A DNA stretch of 64,000 nucleotides from contig CAJTBO010000003.1 in the NCBI GenBank assembly GCA_910573755.1, forward strand, positions 237,208 through 301,207, read 5' to 3'. The notes beneath the pieces were generated by a model. The model was given only the letters and a program-made list of their open reading frames with translations. It was not told where the DNA came from and did not search any database. Of this stretch, positions 1 through 9,232 are shown piece after piece. Position 1 is the stretch's first letter. Every line of letters begins with the position of its first letter. This stretch comes from Lachnospiraceae bacterium (GTDB lineage: Bacteria; Bacillota; Clostridia; Lachnospirales; Lachnospiraceae). Both the position numbers and the translations under genes were made by a program.

Positions 1-2
1 CA

Positions 3-95
3 GGGCCGGTGGCGGACTTTCTGGCGGGGGCGGTGACGATATTTATGGTGTACCGCGAATTCCGGCGGGAGGAATATGCAGCCGGAAAAGTGTGA
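3..95 (+). CDS. C-terminal end of a MATE-like multidrug transporter (partial)
   Basis: An open frame enters from the left edge and stops with TGA at 93-95. The 30 visible residues contain ADFLAGAVTIFMVYREFRR, which resembles the last membrane helix and basic cytoplasmic tail of MATE-family drug/sodium antiporters (commonly ADxL...LxREFRR). Most of the gene lies outside the window, so this is a family-level guess. Its stop overlaps the start of the next small gene by 20 bases, so the two are probably cotranscribed. Confidence 0.55.
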   Translation, partial: GPVADFLAGAVTIFMVYREFRREEYAAGKV

Positions 96-399
96 TACGA
101 TTGATAAGGAAAGGGCGGTTATGGAGCAGATGGCGGATCAGGCTAGGGCGACGGCGATGGGACAGGATACCGGAGACGTTCAGGGAAAAGATTACTGGGC
201 GCTGCGCAAGCTGGATCTGGGAATTGAAAAAAGTGCTGCGCTGTGCAGAGAATGTACGGATATGCCCTGTATTTCGATGTGTCCGAGAAGAATCAGGATT
301 CCGGACGGGATGGAAAAGGCGGCAGAGCTTGTGAGGACTTTTTATCATGTTTATCAGCCGGGGCAGCAGTGGGAACAGCGGTGCGGAAAATCAGATTAA
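76..399 (+). CDS. Small cysteine-rich, possibly iron-sulfur protein
   Basis: A 107-residue protein with one compact cysteine group near residues 77-90 (CRECTDMPCISMCP, spacing CX2CX4CX3CP). The group is followed by a short segment resembling the C-terminal 4Fe-4S region of some aldo/keto reductases and ferredoxin-like proteins. Four cysteines with a following proline suggest a single [4Fe-4S] cluster, but no enzyme domain precedes it. The ATG at 76 has GGGAGG just upstream. A second ATG at 121 with AAGGAAAGG is also possible and would give a 92-residue protein. It overlaps the upstream transporter gene. It may be a degraded C-terminal remnant or a true small electron carrier; the sequence does not decide. 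Confidence 0.5.
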   Translation: MQPEKCDTIDKERAVMEQMADQARATAMGQDTGDVQGKDYWALRKLDLGIEKSAALCRECTDMPCISMCPRRIRIPDGMEKAAELVRTFYHVYQPGQQWEQRCGKSD

Positions 400-465
400 A
401 AGCCGGTTTTATCACAGGGTTGCTGGCTGTCTGAACTCGGGTGCTATATAAAAATCCGGGATCCG

Positions 466-474
466 TGTTATACT
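466..474 (+). promoter_or_regulatory. Candidate extended -10 promoter for the ADP-ribosylglycohydrolase gene
   Basis: TGTTATACT reads as an extended -10 (TGn followed by TATACT at 469-474), about 55 bases before the ATG at 529. No convincing -35 is visible. The position suits an independent promoter for the large gene downstream. Inference only. Confidence 0.3.
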
Positions 475-528
475 GTCAGGAAACACATCTCAAAACAGAA
501 ATGAAAAAGAAAGGAATGCACGATTATT

Positions 529-2679
529 ATGGCTATATATCAGCTTTCTGAAAAAACGATAGAACAAATATACGCCGGATGGCTGGGGAAGATCATAGGT
601 ATTCGTCTGGGAGCGCCGGTGGAGAACTGGACAGCGGAAAAGATCGCGGAGGTCTATGGGGAAATATGGGATTATCCCGTAGATTACAATATCTTTGCAG
701 CTGACGATGACAGCAACGGGCCGGTTTTCTTTGTCCGGTCGCTGAAGGACAGCGGACACGGCGCAGAGCTTACCGCACAGGATGTGGCGGATGCGCTGTT
801 GAATTATGCGCCCTGTGAGCATGGATTTTTCTGGTGGGGCGGTTACGGTGTCTCTACGGAACATACGGCCTATCTGAATCTTCAAAAGGGGATTCCGGCG
901 CCGCTCAGCGGGAGCATATTAAAAAACGGCTCTACGATGGCAGAACAGATCGGCGGACAGATTTTTATTGATGCATGGGGGCTTGTGGCTCCGGGAAATC
1001 CGGACCTTGCGGCAAAACTTGCGAAGCAGGCGGCATCGGTAACCCACGACCGCAACGGGATTTACGGAGGCATCTTTATAGCGGTCTGCATCAGCGCCGC
1101 CTTTACCGGATGCACGATCCGGGAAATGCTGGATGCCGCGCTTTCCTATATCCCGGAGGATTCGGAATATGCGCGCACGGTCCGGGAGGTGAGAGCGTTT
1201 TATGAGAAAGAGGTGTCCAAAGACTGGAGAGCGGCATTCCGATATGTGAAAGAGCATTTCGGCTATGACCGTTATCCGGGCTGGTGTCATATTATTCCCA
1301 ACGCAGCGGTGATCATACTGGCTCTGCTTTATGGAGAGGATGATTTTACAAAGACTCTTTGCATCGGAAATATGTGCGGCTGGGATACGGACTGCAATGT
1401 CGGAAATCTCGGCACGATCATGGGAATCCGCAAGGGGCTTGAAGGGATTGACTATGACCGCTGGCGGAAGCCGGTAAATGATCTGCTTTTATGTTCCGGA
1501 GCGGTCGGAAGCCTCAATATCATGGACGTACCTTACGGGGCAGTGTATATGGCGGAGCGCGCGTTTGAACTGGCGGGGAAGGAACTGCTGGAATCCTGGA
1601 GAGGGCTTGTTACAGACCGGACAGAAAAAAGCCATTTTGAGTTTCCCGGTTCCACCCATGCGATGAGGGTGCGATGTGAAACAAATCCTGATGCGCCTCA
1701 TCCGGAATATCACCTTCGCAATACGGAGGAAACGGCTGCCGGCGGGAAGAGGAGTCTTCGCATGCATGCGTTTCCGCTTCAATGCGGGCAGAAGGTGTAT
1801 TTATATCAGAAGACCTGGTTTGAGCACACGGAGCTTCATGATGACAGATACCAGCCGGCATTTTCGCCGAAGATTTATCCAGGACAGCAGTTGAGCGCGC
1901 AGGTAAGAATTCCGGAGGAAAGAGCGGCTGTACAGGCATGTATGTATGTGTTCGATCATAATGGGAAGCAGGTATATACAGGCGAAACAATACTGCTGAA
2001 TCCGGGGGTATGGACAAAGCTTGTGTTTCGGATCCCGCCGATGGAAGGTGCTTTGCTGAGCGAAGCCGGAGTGCAGTTTACCGTTCCCGGAAATAGCGCA
2101 GGGCAGCAGGACTTTGCGGCATATATCGATGATCTGGAATATGGCGGCAGTCCGGATTATACAATAGATTTTGCAAAAGAGCGGGAGTTGATGCTTCCGA
2201 TGGGACATTGCGAGATCACGCAATTTACGAGACTGAAGGGATACTCTTTTCTGGAAAAAAACGCGCTGCATCTTACCGCGGATGACTGCGGAGAAATTTA
2301 TACAGGCAGCCATTTGTTTAGAAACTATACTGTGACAGCCGTGCTGGAACCGGTCTGCGGAGGCGGCCATTATATCAATGTGCGTGTGCAGGGCGGTCTT
2401 CGCTCCTATGCGGCGGGATTTGATGAAAGAGGGCGGCTGGGACTCTGGAAAAAGGAGTGTGATTACAGGGAGCTTATCTCCATACCATATGAATGGAAGT
2501 ATGGAGAGCGTTATACCTTGACTGTTGCGGTCATGGATAACAGGATTTCCGTGCGGGATGAGGACGGAAGGGAATTGATCTGTTATGTGGACAAAGAGCG
2601 TCCGTACCTTGCGGGAGCAGTCGGGTTTTCTGTGAGGAAGGCGGGGCATCTGGCGGTGCATAGACTACGAATAGGATAA
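529..2679 (+). CDS. ADP-ribosylglycohydrolase family protein with long C-terminal beta domains
   Basis: A 716-residue protein. Residues 1-350 match the ADP-ribosylglycohydrolase (DraG/ARH) fold. They show an early GWLGKIIG segment (18-24), an aspartate cluster at 59-61 followed by S62, THDRNGIYGG near 172, and the metal-binding GWDTDCN at 284-290 with D286 and D288. The family removes ADP-ribose from proteins or cleaves related N/O-glycosidic bonds using two metal ions. Residues about 370-716 are not part of the classical enzyme (about 300 residues) and look like two beta-rich modules; the last resembles a concanavalin/LamG-type sandwich. No signal peptide is visible. AAAGGA lies about 14 bases before the ATG, a long spacing. 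The gene stands alone. The extra domains suggest a glycoside-like substrate rather than nitrogenase regulation, but that is inference. Confidence 0.8.
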   Translation: MAIYQLSEKTIEQIYAGWLGKIIGIRLGAPVENWTAEKIAEVYGEIWDYPVDYNIFAADDDSNGPVFFVRSLKDSGHGAELTAQDVADALLNYAPCEHGFFWWGGYGVSTEHTAYLNLQKGIPAPLSGSILKNGSTMAEQIGGQIFIDAWGLVAPGNPDLAAKLAKQAASVTHDRNGIYGGIFIAVCISAAFTGCTIREMLDAALSYIPEDSEYARTVREVRAFYEKEVSKDWRAAFRYVKEHFGYDRYPGWCHIIPNAAVIILALLYGEDDFTKTLCIGNMCGWDTDCNVGNLGTIMGIRKGLEGIDYDRWRKPVNDLLLCSGAVGSLNIMDVPYGAVYMAERAFELAGKELLESWRGLVTDRTEKSHFEFPGSTHAMRVRCETNPDAPHPEYHLRNTEETAAGGKRSLRMHAFPLQCGQKVYLYQKTWFEHTELHDDRYQPAFSPKIYPGQQLSAQVRIPEERAAVQACMYVFDHNGKQVYTGETILLNPGVWTKLVFRIPPMEGALLSEAGVQFTVPGNSAGQQDFAAYIDDLEYGGSPDYTIDFAKERELMLPMGHCEITQFTRLKGYSFLEKNALHLTADDCGEIYTGSHLFRNYTVTAVLEPVCGGGHYINVRVQGGLRSYAAGFDERGRLGLWKKECDYRELISIPYEWKYGERYTLTVAVMDNRISVRDEDGRELICYVDKERPYLAGAVGFSVRKAGHLAVHRLRIG

Positions 2680-3369
2680 ATTTGTGGAAAGACGGGCTCT
2701 TAAGAAGGCGGGAGGTTATGAAGAATTTTATATCTGTATTGGAATACGGCATCAGTTGCTGAAATAAATCCCGGCTTTTCAGGTTTTCCCGTTTTTCTAT
2801 ATGGACGGCCTTCGCTGCCGGGATAGGTCCATATCCTGTGTTTCCCATACCGCATTTTCAGGTAGGCATACGGGCGGCATACATGGTCATACTCAATGAT
2901 GATGGTATCTGTTCTCTGAGGCAAGGTATAGAATTTCCCGGCTTGCGGCGAATAAAGCGTTAGAGCAATCTCGAAAGAGGCAGATCACAGTTGATTCATT
3001 TAAAGTAGTTTATCACTCTGCAAAATAATGTAAGTTTCAATTTGGTCATTATATTTTGTATAGTCTAAATTCATCATGTCATATAAATCCTATAGAAAAT
3101 CCTGAAATTTGATGTTGACAAATTTCAGGATTTCAGTGCTTTAAGTTTCAGTTAAGCGGTACCGGTATTTATAATTCCCTTTTGTTGCCTGTTTTCAGGC
3201 TAACTTGATAGCTAATCATATTAGAATCCATAATTCTGCTTGATGAATCCGTATTTCTCACAATGTCCGGGACAGTATTCTTACATTCTGGATCATTTTT
3301 CATTCTTTCAAAACATTTTTCTGTGATTGTCAATGCCCCTCCGGCACAACTCCGTTATTCAAAGAAGAT
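2680..3369. other. Gene-free stretch with a long perfect hairpin
   Basis: No convincing gene is seen in these 690 bases; short open frames here lack ribosome binding sites and family motifs. At 3097-3133 there is a perfect 15-bp inverted repeat (arms beginning AAATCCTG and ending CAGGATTT) with a 7-base loop. It lies about 240 bases past the stop of the minus-strand FtsX gene and has only a weak T-run on that side (TTTTC). It may act as a terminator or processing stem for that operon. The stretch also marks the change from plus-strand core genes to the minus-strand accessory block. Confidence 0.5.
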
Positions 3370-5940
3370 TCAGTTTTGCCGCAGCCGTTCTGTAATGCTG
3401 ACTTTAGCAATCTGCCGGTATAAAAGCGCCGGTATTGCCACGGTCAGAAGTATAAGAAACGGATAGATCACCAGCATGGGCCATATGACAAACCGATAGG
3501 TGAAAAACCAAATTCCGCTGGAAATTCCCTTTACAACTGCCACAGAAAACAGAACACCAAGGACAGTCGATGTGATAATCGTTCCCACCGCATAATACAG
3601 TCCTTCAAAAGAGAGCATACTCTTTAATTGCCTGCCGGTCATACCAATGCTTTGCAGCATGGCAAACTCCTTTTTGCGGGTGATAATGCTTGTCAGAACG
3701 GAGTTGACAAAGTTTGCGATACCGATAATGCCGATAATGATGCTCAGCGCCCCGCCGATTGTGATAATCAGGGAGGTCAGGTCATCAAAGGAACTGACAT
3801 AGGTTGCTTTGGATTCAAAATCCATATCCGGCTCCACGCTGTCGATATAGTCATTCAAAAATTCCGCCATTTCAGCTTCTGTTCCCTCTTTCACATCAAA
3901 GGGGAAATTGACCAGATGGGGGTTATCGCACAGCGGCAGGAAAATATCTGTCGGGAGATAGAACCGGGTTTCGCCCGTGTTGCGGGTGGTGGCTGTGTTC
4001 TCGTTGGCCCGGACTTTTGCCAGGATGATAAAGTCATAGCTGTCCGTAATGGTGGTGGAAAGTTCCTCCGCCTTCAGATGGTTGATCCGCACTGTGTCCC
4101 CCACACTGATATTCGGGTTATCTATGACGGTTCCGTCATCATTGCAATCCACACTCAGCAGGATATACTTCCCTGATTTCAGCTTTTCCGGATCGATCGT
4201 CCCCTCTATGACCTCCATGTTATTCAGCAGAAAATCATCCGCACCATACAGACTTATATAGGGATTGCCGTTCTGATCCTTATTATAGCTGAAAAAAGCA
4301 TTGTGTTCTGTGGAAAACGGTTCCTCCAGCATCCAAGAGGAATAAAGCCTGCCGCCGTCCTCAAAGCAGTTATTCTGTTTGACGGCCTCGATAAAACTAC
4401 CGGACAGGTCATTTTCGCTTTTTTCAACCTGGTACTGAAAGTAGTCTGCGTTAGAGATCACAAAGTCTGTATCCATAAATTTTGCAATGTACTTGTCAAT
4501 GTCAAACCCGCCAGACAGAGTGAACACTGTGTTGAACAGCACCAGGCTCAGCGTCATGGACACAATCACTAATACCGTGCGTTTGCGGTTCCGCCCCAGG
4601 TTCGCCAGAGCCATGAAGTGGAGCTTCGCGCCGTGGATCGATCTTTTGTCTTTGACCCTGCACTTTCCAAACGTTGCTGTATCGTTTTCGGTGTAGCGGA
4701 TAGCCTCGATTGCGGAAACGGTACCGGCGATTTTCGCGGGCTTGCGGACGCTGACAAAGACTGTAAAAAGGGCAAACGCGGTGGAGCCGATAAAAATCAG
4801 CGGATTTACCGTCACCTTGATACCGGCATCCGCAGTATAACTCGTTCCGTTCATCAGGAAAGGAACCAGGGCCCGGCCAATAAAGAAGCCTGTCAGCAGA
4901 CCGATGGGAATACCGGTCAGGGAAAGCCGAAGCGCCTGCCGTCTGATCAGCCGTCTGATCTGCCACTTTGTCGTGCCCAGCGTTTTTAACTGTCCATAGG
5001 ACTGAATGTCCTGGATGATGGAAATTTGGAAAATATTGTATATAATCAAGTACCCTGTTACGATAATCAGCAGGGTGCCAATGATGCCGGAAACCAGCAT
5101 GGCAGGATTGTCTGTCAATGCGCCGTTCCGGTAAGCCGGGCTGACGCGGGCAATCACATAATTGCTGTCCCCCTTGCTGCCGCCCATTGTATCGCAGGTA
5201 TAGCCGGTTTCGGAAAGAAGCTGATGGAGCCGGGCTTCTATATCACCCCGTCCTCTGAACATCACATAGGCACAGACAACACCGGAATAGTCATTATCCA
5301 CAGGATAGGTATAAGTTAAAATATCCGAACGGGCCTCCACAAAGGCTTTCGACGCAATCAACCGTCCGATATTGCTCAGGCTGTCTGTTTCCCAAAAGCC
5401 GCAGAGGGTAAAATCTGTGGTGTATGTCTTTCCTTTTACTTCATAGGTCAGAGAAACGGTTTCCCCGATCCGTGCCGGCACGCCCAGAGCATCCAGCGTT
5501 TTTGTATCCGCGATGATTTCGTTTTCCGATTCGGGCCGGCGTCCTGTTGTGGGCGTGTAGCGGGCAAATTCCAGAGCAGTATCATCCATGTACCATAAGT
5601 CAGACCGCCAACGCTCCAGACCCGGATTTTTCAGCCGGTAGGCAATCGCTTTCGCATAGGCAATACGGTCAATCAGGGGATTTCCTGCCACATCGTTATA
5701 AACTTCATCGCTGATATAACTTAGTACCGCCTGTCCATCGCCGCCTGCCTTGCGGATGTTCTGGTCGTGAACAGTGTCAATCAGACCGGATCCAAGGGTA
5801 AAGATCGTGGTAAAGAGTATGGTTGTCAGAACGATTGCGATAACCGCAATGATATTTCTGCTTTTGTTTGATTTGAAATAGCGGTCTGACAGCTTTTTAA
5901 TCACTGCACCGTTGTTGTTACCGAATAAAATGTCATTCAT
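3370..5940 (-). CDS. ABC transporter permease, FtsX/MacB type (large)
   Basis: An 856-residue membrane protein with two FtsX-type halves. Each half has one N-terminal helix, a long extracytoplasmic stretch and then three helices. The second three-helix block near the C terminus contains SIGMTGRQLKSML, the usual FtsX coupling segment. Such permeases work with a LolD/MacB-like ATPase to move or sense peptides and antibiotics at the membrane rather than import small solutes. The start is placed at 5940 (MNDILFG) because AAGGAGG lies directly before it; a longer reading from 6000 lacks a binding site and overlaps the ATPase gene. It follows that ATPase by 13 bases, so the two form an operon. The TGA stop is at 3370-3372. 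Confidence 0.88.
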   Translation of the reverse strand: MNDILFGNNNGAVIKKLSDRYFKSNKSRNIIAVIAIVLTTILFTTIFTLGSGLIDTVHDQNIRKAGGDGQAVLSYISDEVYNDVAGNPLIDRIAYAKAIAYRLKNPGLERWRSDLWYMDDTALEFARYTPTTGRRPESENEIIADTKTLDALGVPARIGETVSLTYEVKGKTYTTDFTLCGFWETDSLSNIGRLIASKAFVEARSDILTYTYPVDNDYSGVVCAYVMFRGRGDIEARLHQLLSETGYTCDTMGGSKGDSNYVIARVSPAYRNGALTDNPAMLVSGIIGTLLIIVTGYLIIYNIFQISIIQDIQSYGQLKTLGTTKWQIRRLIRRQALRLSLTGIPIGLLTGFFIGRALVPFLMNGTSYTADAGIKVTVNPLIFIGSTAFALFTVFVSVRKPAKIAGTVSAIEAIRYTENDTATFGKCRVKDKRSIHGAKLHFMALANLGRNRKRTVLVIVSMTLSLVLFNTVFTLSGGFDIDKYIAKFMDTDFVISNADYFQYQVEKSENDLSGSFIEAVKQNNCFEDGGRLYSSWMLEEPFSTEHNAFFSYNKDQNGNPYISLYGADDFLLNNMEVIEGTIDPEKLKSGKYILLSVDCNDDGTVIDNPNISVGDTVRINHLKAEELSTTITDSYDFIILAKVRANENTATTRNTGETRFYLPTDIFLPLCDNPHLVNFPFDVKEGTEAEMAEFLNDYIDSVEPDMDFESKATYVSSFDDLTSLIITIGGALSIIIGIIGIANFVNSVLTSIITRKKEFAMLQSIGMTGRQLKSMLSFEGLYYAVGTIITSTVLGVLFSVAVVKGISSGIWFFTYRFVIWPMLVIYPFLILLTVAIPALLYRQIAKVSITERLRQN

Positions 5941-5953
5941 CGTCAGCACCTCC

Positions 5954-6619
5954 TTACTCGAAAATCCTGCCATCCTCAATGCGGATAATGCGGTCGGCAA
6001 GCTGGGCTATCTCGTTGTTATGTGTGATCATCACCAGGGTTTGATGAAATTTGTTGCTGGTGACTTTCAAAAGCCCCAGCACATCGTTGCTGGTCCGGCT
6101 GTCCAGATTGCCTGTGGGTTCATCTGCCAAAACAATAGCAGGCTTGGAAACGAGGGCGCGGGCAATGGCGACACGCTGCTGCTGGCCGCCGGACAGGTTG
6201 TTTGGCATATGATTCAGTTTGTCCTCCAGGGTCAGAAGATGCATTACTTCATCCATGAATTTCCGGTCTACGGTATCTCCGTCCAGCTCCACGGGCAGGA
6301 CGATATTTTCATAGACATTCAGAACAGGGACAAGATTGTAATTCTGGAAGATAAAGCCGATGTTGCGTCTGCGGAAAAGGGTAAGCTGTTCGTCATTCAG
6401 TCTGGCCAGCTCATTACCTTTCACTTTGACGCTGCCAAAGGTCGGTACGTCCAAACCGCCCATCATGTTCAGCAGGGTTGATTTGCCGCTGCCGGATGTT
6501 CCAACGATAGCGACAAATTCCCCCTGTTCAATGGAGAGTGTCACGCCGTCCAGTGCCTTTGTGATGTTTGGCTCCGCACCGTAGTATTTTTTGAGGTCAG
6601 TTGTTTGCAAAATGCTCAT
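5954..6619 (-). CDS. ABC transporter ATP-binding protein (MacB/LolD-like)
   Basis: A 221-residue ATPase with all nucleotide-binding motifs: Walker [10 protein letters not shown]-loop QNYN, signature LSGGQQQR, Walker B with ADEPTGNLD, and the switch histidine in THNN. The LSGGQQQR and DEPTGNLD forms are typical of the LolD/MacB/BceA branch that pairs with FtsX-type permeases. The start is set at 6619 (MSILQTT): AAAGGA sits about 11 bases upstream, whereas the ATG at 6631 directly abuts that site and would have no spacer. It is followed by its permease at 5940. Upstream lies a 368-base gap with two copies of a dispersed repeat, so it may have its own promoter. Confidence 0.92.
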   Translation of the reverse strand: MSILQTTDLKKYYGAEPNITKALDGVTLSIEQGEFVAIVGTSGSGKSTLLNMMGGLDVPTFGSVKVKGNELARLNDEQLTLFRRRNIGFIFQNYNLVPVLNVYENIVLPVELDGDTVDRKFMDEVMHLLTLEDKLNHMPNNLSGGQQQRVAIARALVSKPAIVLADEPTGNLDSRTSNDVLGLLKVTSNKFHQTLVMITHNNEIAQLADRIIRIEDGRIFE

Positions 6620-6653
6620 AGTAAGCACCATCCTTTCTGTGATGCCGTCATTC

Positions 6654-6680
6654 TAACAGCCAATTCTCACAGAAATGTCA
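6654..6680 (-). repeat. Dispersed core repeat, copy 1
   Basis: On the minus strand this reads TGACATTTCTGTGAG followed by AATTGGCTGTTA. It matches copies at 6791-6820, 11646-11680, 16393-16429 and 18854-18890. The other copies read as peptide DISV..GCYDSG; here the equivalent Tyr codon is TAG, so this copy is not coding. Confidence 0.7.
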
Positions 6681-6790
6681 CCGGACGCTGTTTTTTCACC
6701 CTTGAAGTGTTACAATTTTGTGACATTTCAAAAAAACTTACTTATTCTGCTCTAACATTTTAATTTCAGGATTTGCCCGCCATACCACTG

Positions 6791-6820
6791 TCATAACAAC
6801 CGGTTCTCACAGAAATGTCA
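6791..6820 (-). repeat. Dispersed core repeat, copy 2
   Basis: The minus-strand reading encodes DISVRTGCYDSGM in an open frame with no gene around it. It shares the TGACATTTCTGTGAGAA core with the other copies but diverges on both sides. Confidence 0.65.
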
Positions 6821-6987
6821 TAATCTTGTGGCCCATGTACTTCCGTCTCCGCTTTCGATTTCTTCTCTTGCCGGCCCACGCCCGCAGTATAGGTCAGTAT
6901 ATCATCACCGTTTTTGTCATACACATGGACAACGGAGCCCGTACTTCTGGCTGGAACTTTGCTTTGTGTATTATTCAGAGTAAAAAT

Positions 6988-7617
6988 CTATGCAGTATAA
7001 AGGCTGCCACGCTTTAAGTTCAAAACAACATCCGCCTGTGCCGCCAGTTTATTTGAATGTGTTGCAACTATCACGCATTTATTCAGTTCATGTGCGCTTT
7101 CCTTCAATATGTCCGTAATTTCTCCCGCCGTGTCCTCGTCAAGGTTCCCTGTCGGTTCATCCGCTAAAATAACAGGGGTATCAGAAGCCAGGGCACGGGC
7201 GATTGCCACTCTCTGCTGCTGTCCGCCTGACAGCTTCATTACATTGCGCTTTGCCTCCCCGGCTGTCAGTCCAAGCCGCAGCAGTATGGGCAGGACATCC
7301 TTTTTCGCTGTCAAAGCCACATTTTCAATCGGTGTCATATAATCAATGAGGTTGTAGCTTTGAAATATCAGTGAGACATGATCTTTCCTGTGAGCGGCAA
7401 GCCCGCACTGTGAAATATTCCGGCCCTCAAAGAAGACTTCACCTTTTTGCGGAGTATCCAGTCCGCCGATCAGTGACAACAGAGTTGTCTTGCCGGAACC
7501 GGACGGCCCAAGGATGGCGTACATTTTTCCTGCATCAAATTGAGTATTTACGTTTGACAATACCGGCCTGTCTTTCTCATAGGCATAGAATATCTTTTTC
7601 ATTTCCAACACAGCCAT
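6988..7617 (-). CDS. ABC transporter ATP-binding protein (second unit)
   Basis: A 209-residue ATPase. It has Walker A GPSGSGKT, Q-loop QSYN, signature LSGGQQQR, Walker B with ADEPTGNLD, and switch histidine THSN. Like its neighbour it belongs to the MacB/LolD/BceA-type branch, but it is shorter and clearly divergent in sequence, so it is not a recent duplicate. AAAAGGAGGACT lies directly before the ATG at 7617. It lies 19 bases after the FtsX-like permease encoded at 7637-9076. The two form the second transporter unit of a regulator-kinase-permease-ATPase operon. Confidence 0.92.
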   Translation of the reverse strand: MAVLEMKKIFYAYEKDRPVLSNVNTQFDAGKMYAILGPSGSGKTTLLSLIGGLDTPQKGEVFFEGRNISQCGLAAHRKDHVSLIFQSYNLIDYMTPIENVALTAKKDVLPILLRLGLTAGEAKRNVMKLSGGQQQRVAIARALASDTPVILADEPTGNLDEDTAGEITDILKESAHELNKCVIVATHSNKLAAQADVVLNLKRGSLYTA

Positions 7618-7636
7618 TTTATAGTCCTCCTTTTCC

Positions 7637-9076
7637 TTAACTCATTTTCGATAAGATTTCACGGGGTTTCAAACGCATTACCGACAGTGAGGAAACACCC
7701 ACTGAAAGAATGATAACGGTAATGCCTATAAAGTAGAGCTGCAGCATATTGTAAGGCTCAATCGTAACACGGATCTGTTCCGTATCTGCCTTTGTCCCGT
7801 CTGTCAAAACTTCCGCTTCCGGGGCGGCATCCTGACCGGAAGGCAAAACGGAATCATCTTTTATGCTGACTACCACATCATCACCATATCCGTCTTTTCT
7901 GGTAATATCCACTCCCGCTGCCTGTTCTTCACCGGCCGGAATATTCTGCTGCAGCAATCCATTTGCAAACTGTCCTGCAAACGCACTGCTTGTAAAATAA
8001 GAGCATCCAAGGGCAATCACCGCAACCATCAAGACCTCAGCAAGATACTGCCCGATAATCTTTATCTTTCCAATGCCAAGGGATAGCAATATACCTGTTT
8101 CATAGATGCGGCTTCTTCCCCACATGGTAAGTATCAATGAGAGGATAACCGCACTCACCAGTGCTATCCCCCATATTATGGATGACATCAAAGACTGCAG
8201 TTTCTGCAATGGCGCAGCGGCATCCAGATAAGTCTGGTCATTGGTTGTGAGCGTAAAGGCACGCCAGTCAACAGAAGACAGGCTATTCACTTCTGAAATA
8301 ATGCTGTCAAGCTGCGCCGGGTCATATACGGTAAATGCCGCACTGTCAAAGCCAACCGGTTTATCCCCGAATAAGTCCTGCAAAGTATTCATGTCAGTAA
8401 AAATCTGGTTTTCCGCTTTTTCATAAGTAACAATATTGGCAAGCGGCGAATCGGGAGTCAAAATCTCATAAATACCGATGACCTTGACATCCACAGTCCT
8501 GTCAGCCTGCAGGGAAACAAAACTTCCTAATCCCAGACTATTCGCATCAGCCAGGTCTTTGCTGATCACGGCAACATTACTTTCATTTCCCGTGATATGG
8601 TTTCCTTCAATCAATTTTGCAATTCCCGATTGGAAGAAACTGCTGTTTTCAGTATCTGCCACAGTCCTGGCATATACCAGATTGTTAAATTCCGCTTTCA
8701 TAGGGACATTTCCCGGAAATACATCAAGGTCTGTAGAAACAAAAGTCTTTGTTTCAGCATCATAGCTCTTAATGCCGTCCGTGGACATGACAGCATTAAT
8801 CACATCCTGTGTAATGGGAAATTCTGTCCCAAGTTCCACATTTCCCTCCCCGTCATCCGTTTCCCTGAAATATGGATTGCTTTCTGATAATTCAACCGTA
8901 ATGTGGAATTCACCGCCTAAAGCCTCCCTCAGATTTTTTTGCTCCGCCTGTGACACCTTTTCAATCGAAAGCCCGGTCAATACAAAAGTTGCCATAATGA
9001 GGAGAATGAAAAACAGCAGGATGCTTTTTCCCTTTTTTCGTGTGACGTAGAGATACGCCCGTTTGATTGTTCCCAT
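7637..9076 (-). CDS. ABC transporter permease, FtsX-like
   Basis: A 479-residue protein. It begins with basic residues and one membrane helix (about 18-36), has a roughly 280-residue extracytoplasmic domain, then three C-terminal helices containing SLGIGKIKIIGQYLAEVL, the FtsX coupling region. The domain before the last helix is acidic and low in complexity (around residues 395-440). The start is placed at 9076 (MGTIKRAY) because GGAGG lies 6 bases upstream; the longer reading from 9178 has no binding site. It has a single FtsX half, unlike the 856-residue permease at 3370-5940. With the ATPase 19 bases downstream it likely forms a transporter for peptides or lipoproteins, regulated by the kinase/regulator pair upstream. 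Confidence 0.88.
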   Translation of the reverse strand: MGTIKRAYLYVTRKKGKSILLFFILLIMATFVLTGLSIEKVSQAEQKNLREALGGEFHITVELSESNPYFRETDDGEGNVELGTEFPITQDVINAVMSTDGIKSYDAETKTFVSTDLDVFPGNVPMKAEFNNLVYARTVADTENSSFFQSGIAKLIEGNHITGNESNVAVISKDLADANSLGLGSFVSLQADRTVDVKVIGIYEILTPDSPLANIVTYEKAENQIFTDMNTLQDLFGDKPVGFDSAAFTVYDPAQLDSIISEVNSLSSVDWRAFTLTTNDQTYLDAAAPLQKLQSLMSSIIWGIALVSAVILSLILTMWGRSRIYETGILLSLGIGKIKIIGQYLAEVLMVAVIALGCSYFTSSAFAGQFANGLLQQNIPAGEEQAAGVDITRKDGYGDDVVVSIKDDSVLPSGQDAAPEAEVLTDGTKADTEQIRVTIEPYNMLQLYFIGITVIILSVGVSSLSVMRLKPREILSKMS

Positions 9077-9232
9077 TTTGATACCTCCGTTTTCTTTGTT
9101 TAATCTTTCTGACGTTGGTATCTTATGCTCCCTATGTGGAACCGGTATGAAACATATGTGGAATAGAAAAGAAATCAAAAAAATTTCCGGTCTGTCGGAG
9201 ATCTTTTTCCATTCATGGTTTTCATAGAATTA

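Larger units (their letters stand above)
6620..6987. other. Intergenic region with two copies of the dispersed core repeat
   Basis: No gene is seen between the two ABC units. The region contains a TGTCAC-AAAA-TTGTAACA imperfect palindrome near 6709-6727 (minus-strand reading), which could be an operator for the neighbouring OmpR-type regulator. It also has two copies of the repeat described at 6654-6680 and 6791-6820. It probably carries the promoter for the ATPase-permease pair below it. Confidence 0.4.

Noticed and set aside
2700..2924. A 74-residue minus-strand gene after the glycohydrolase
   Set aside because: No ribosome site, no family motif; composition like a random frame.
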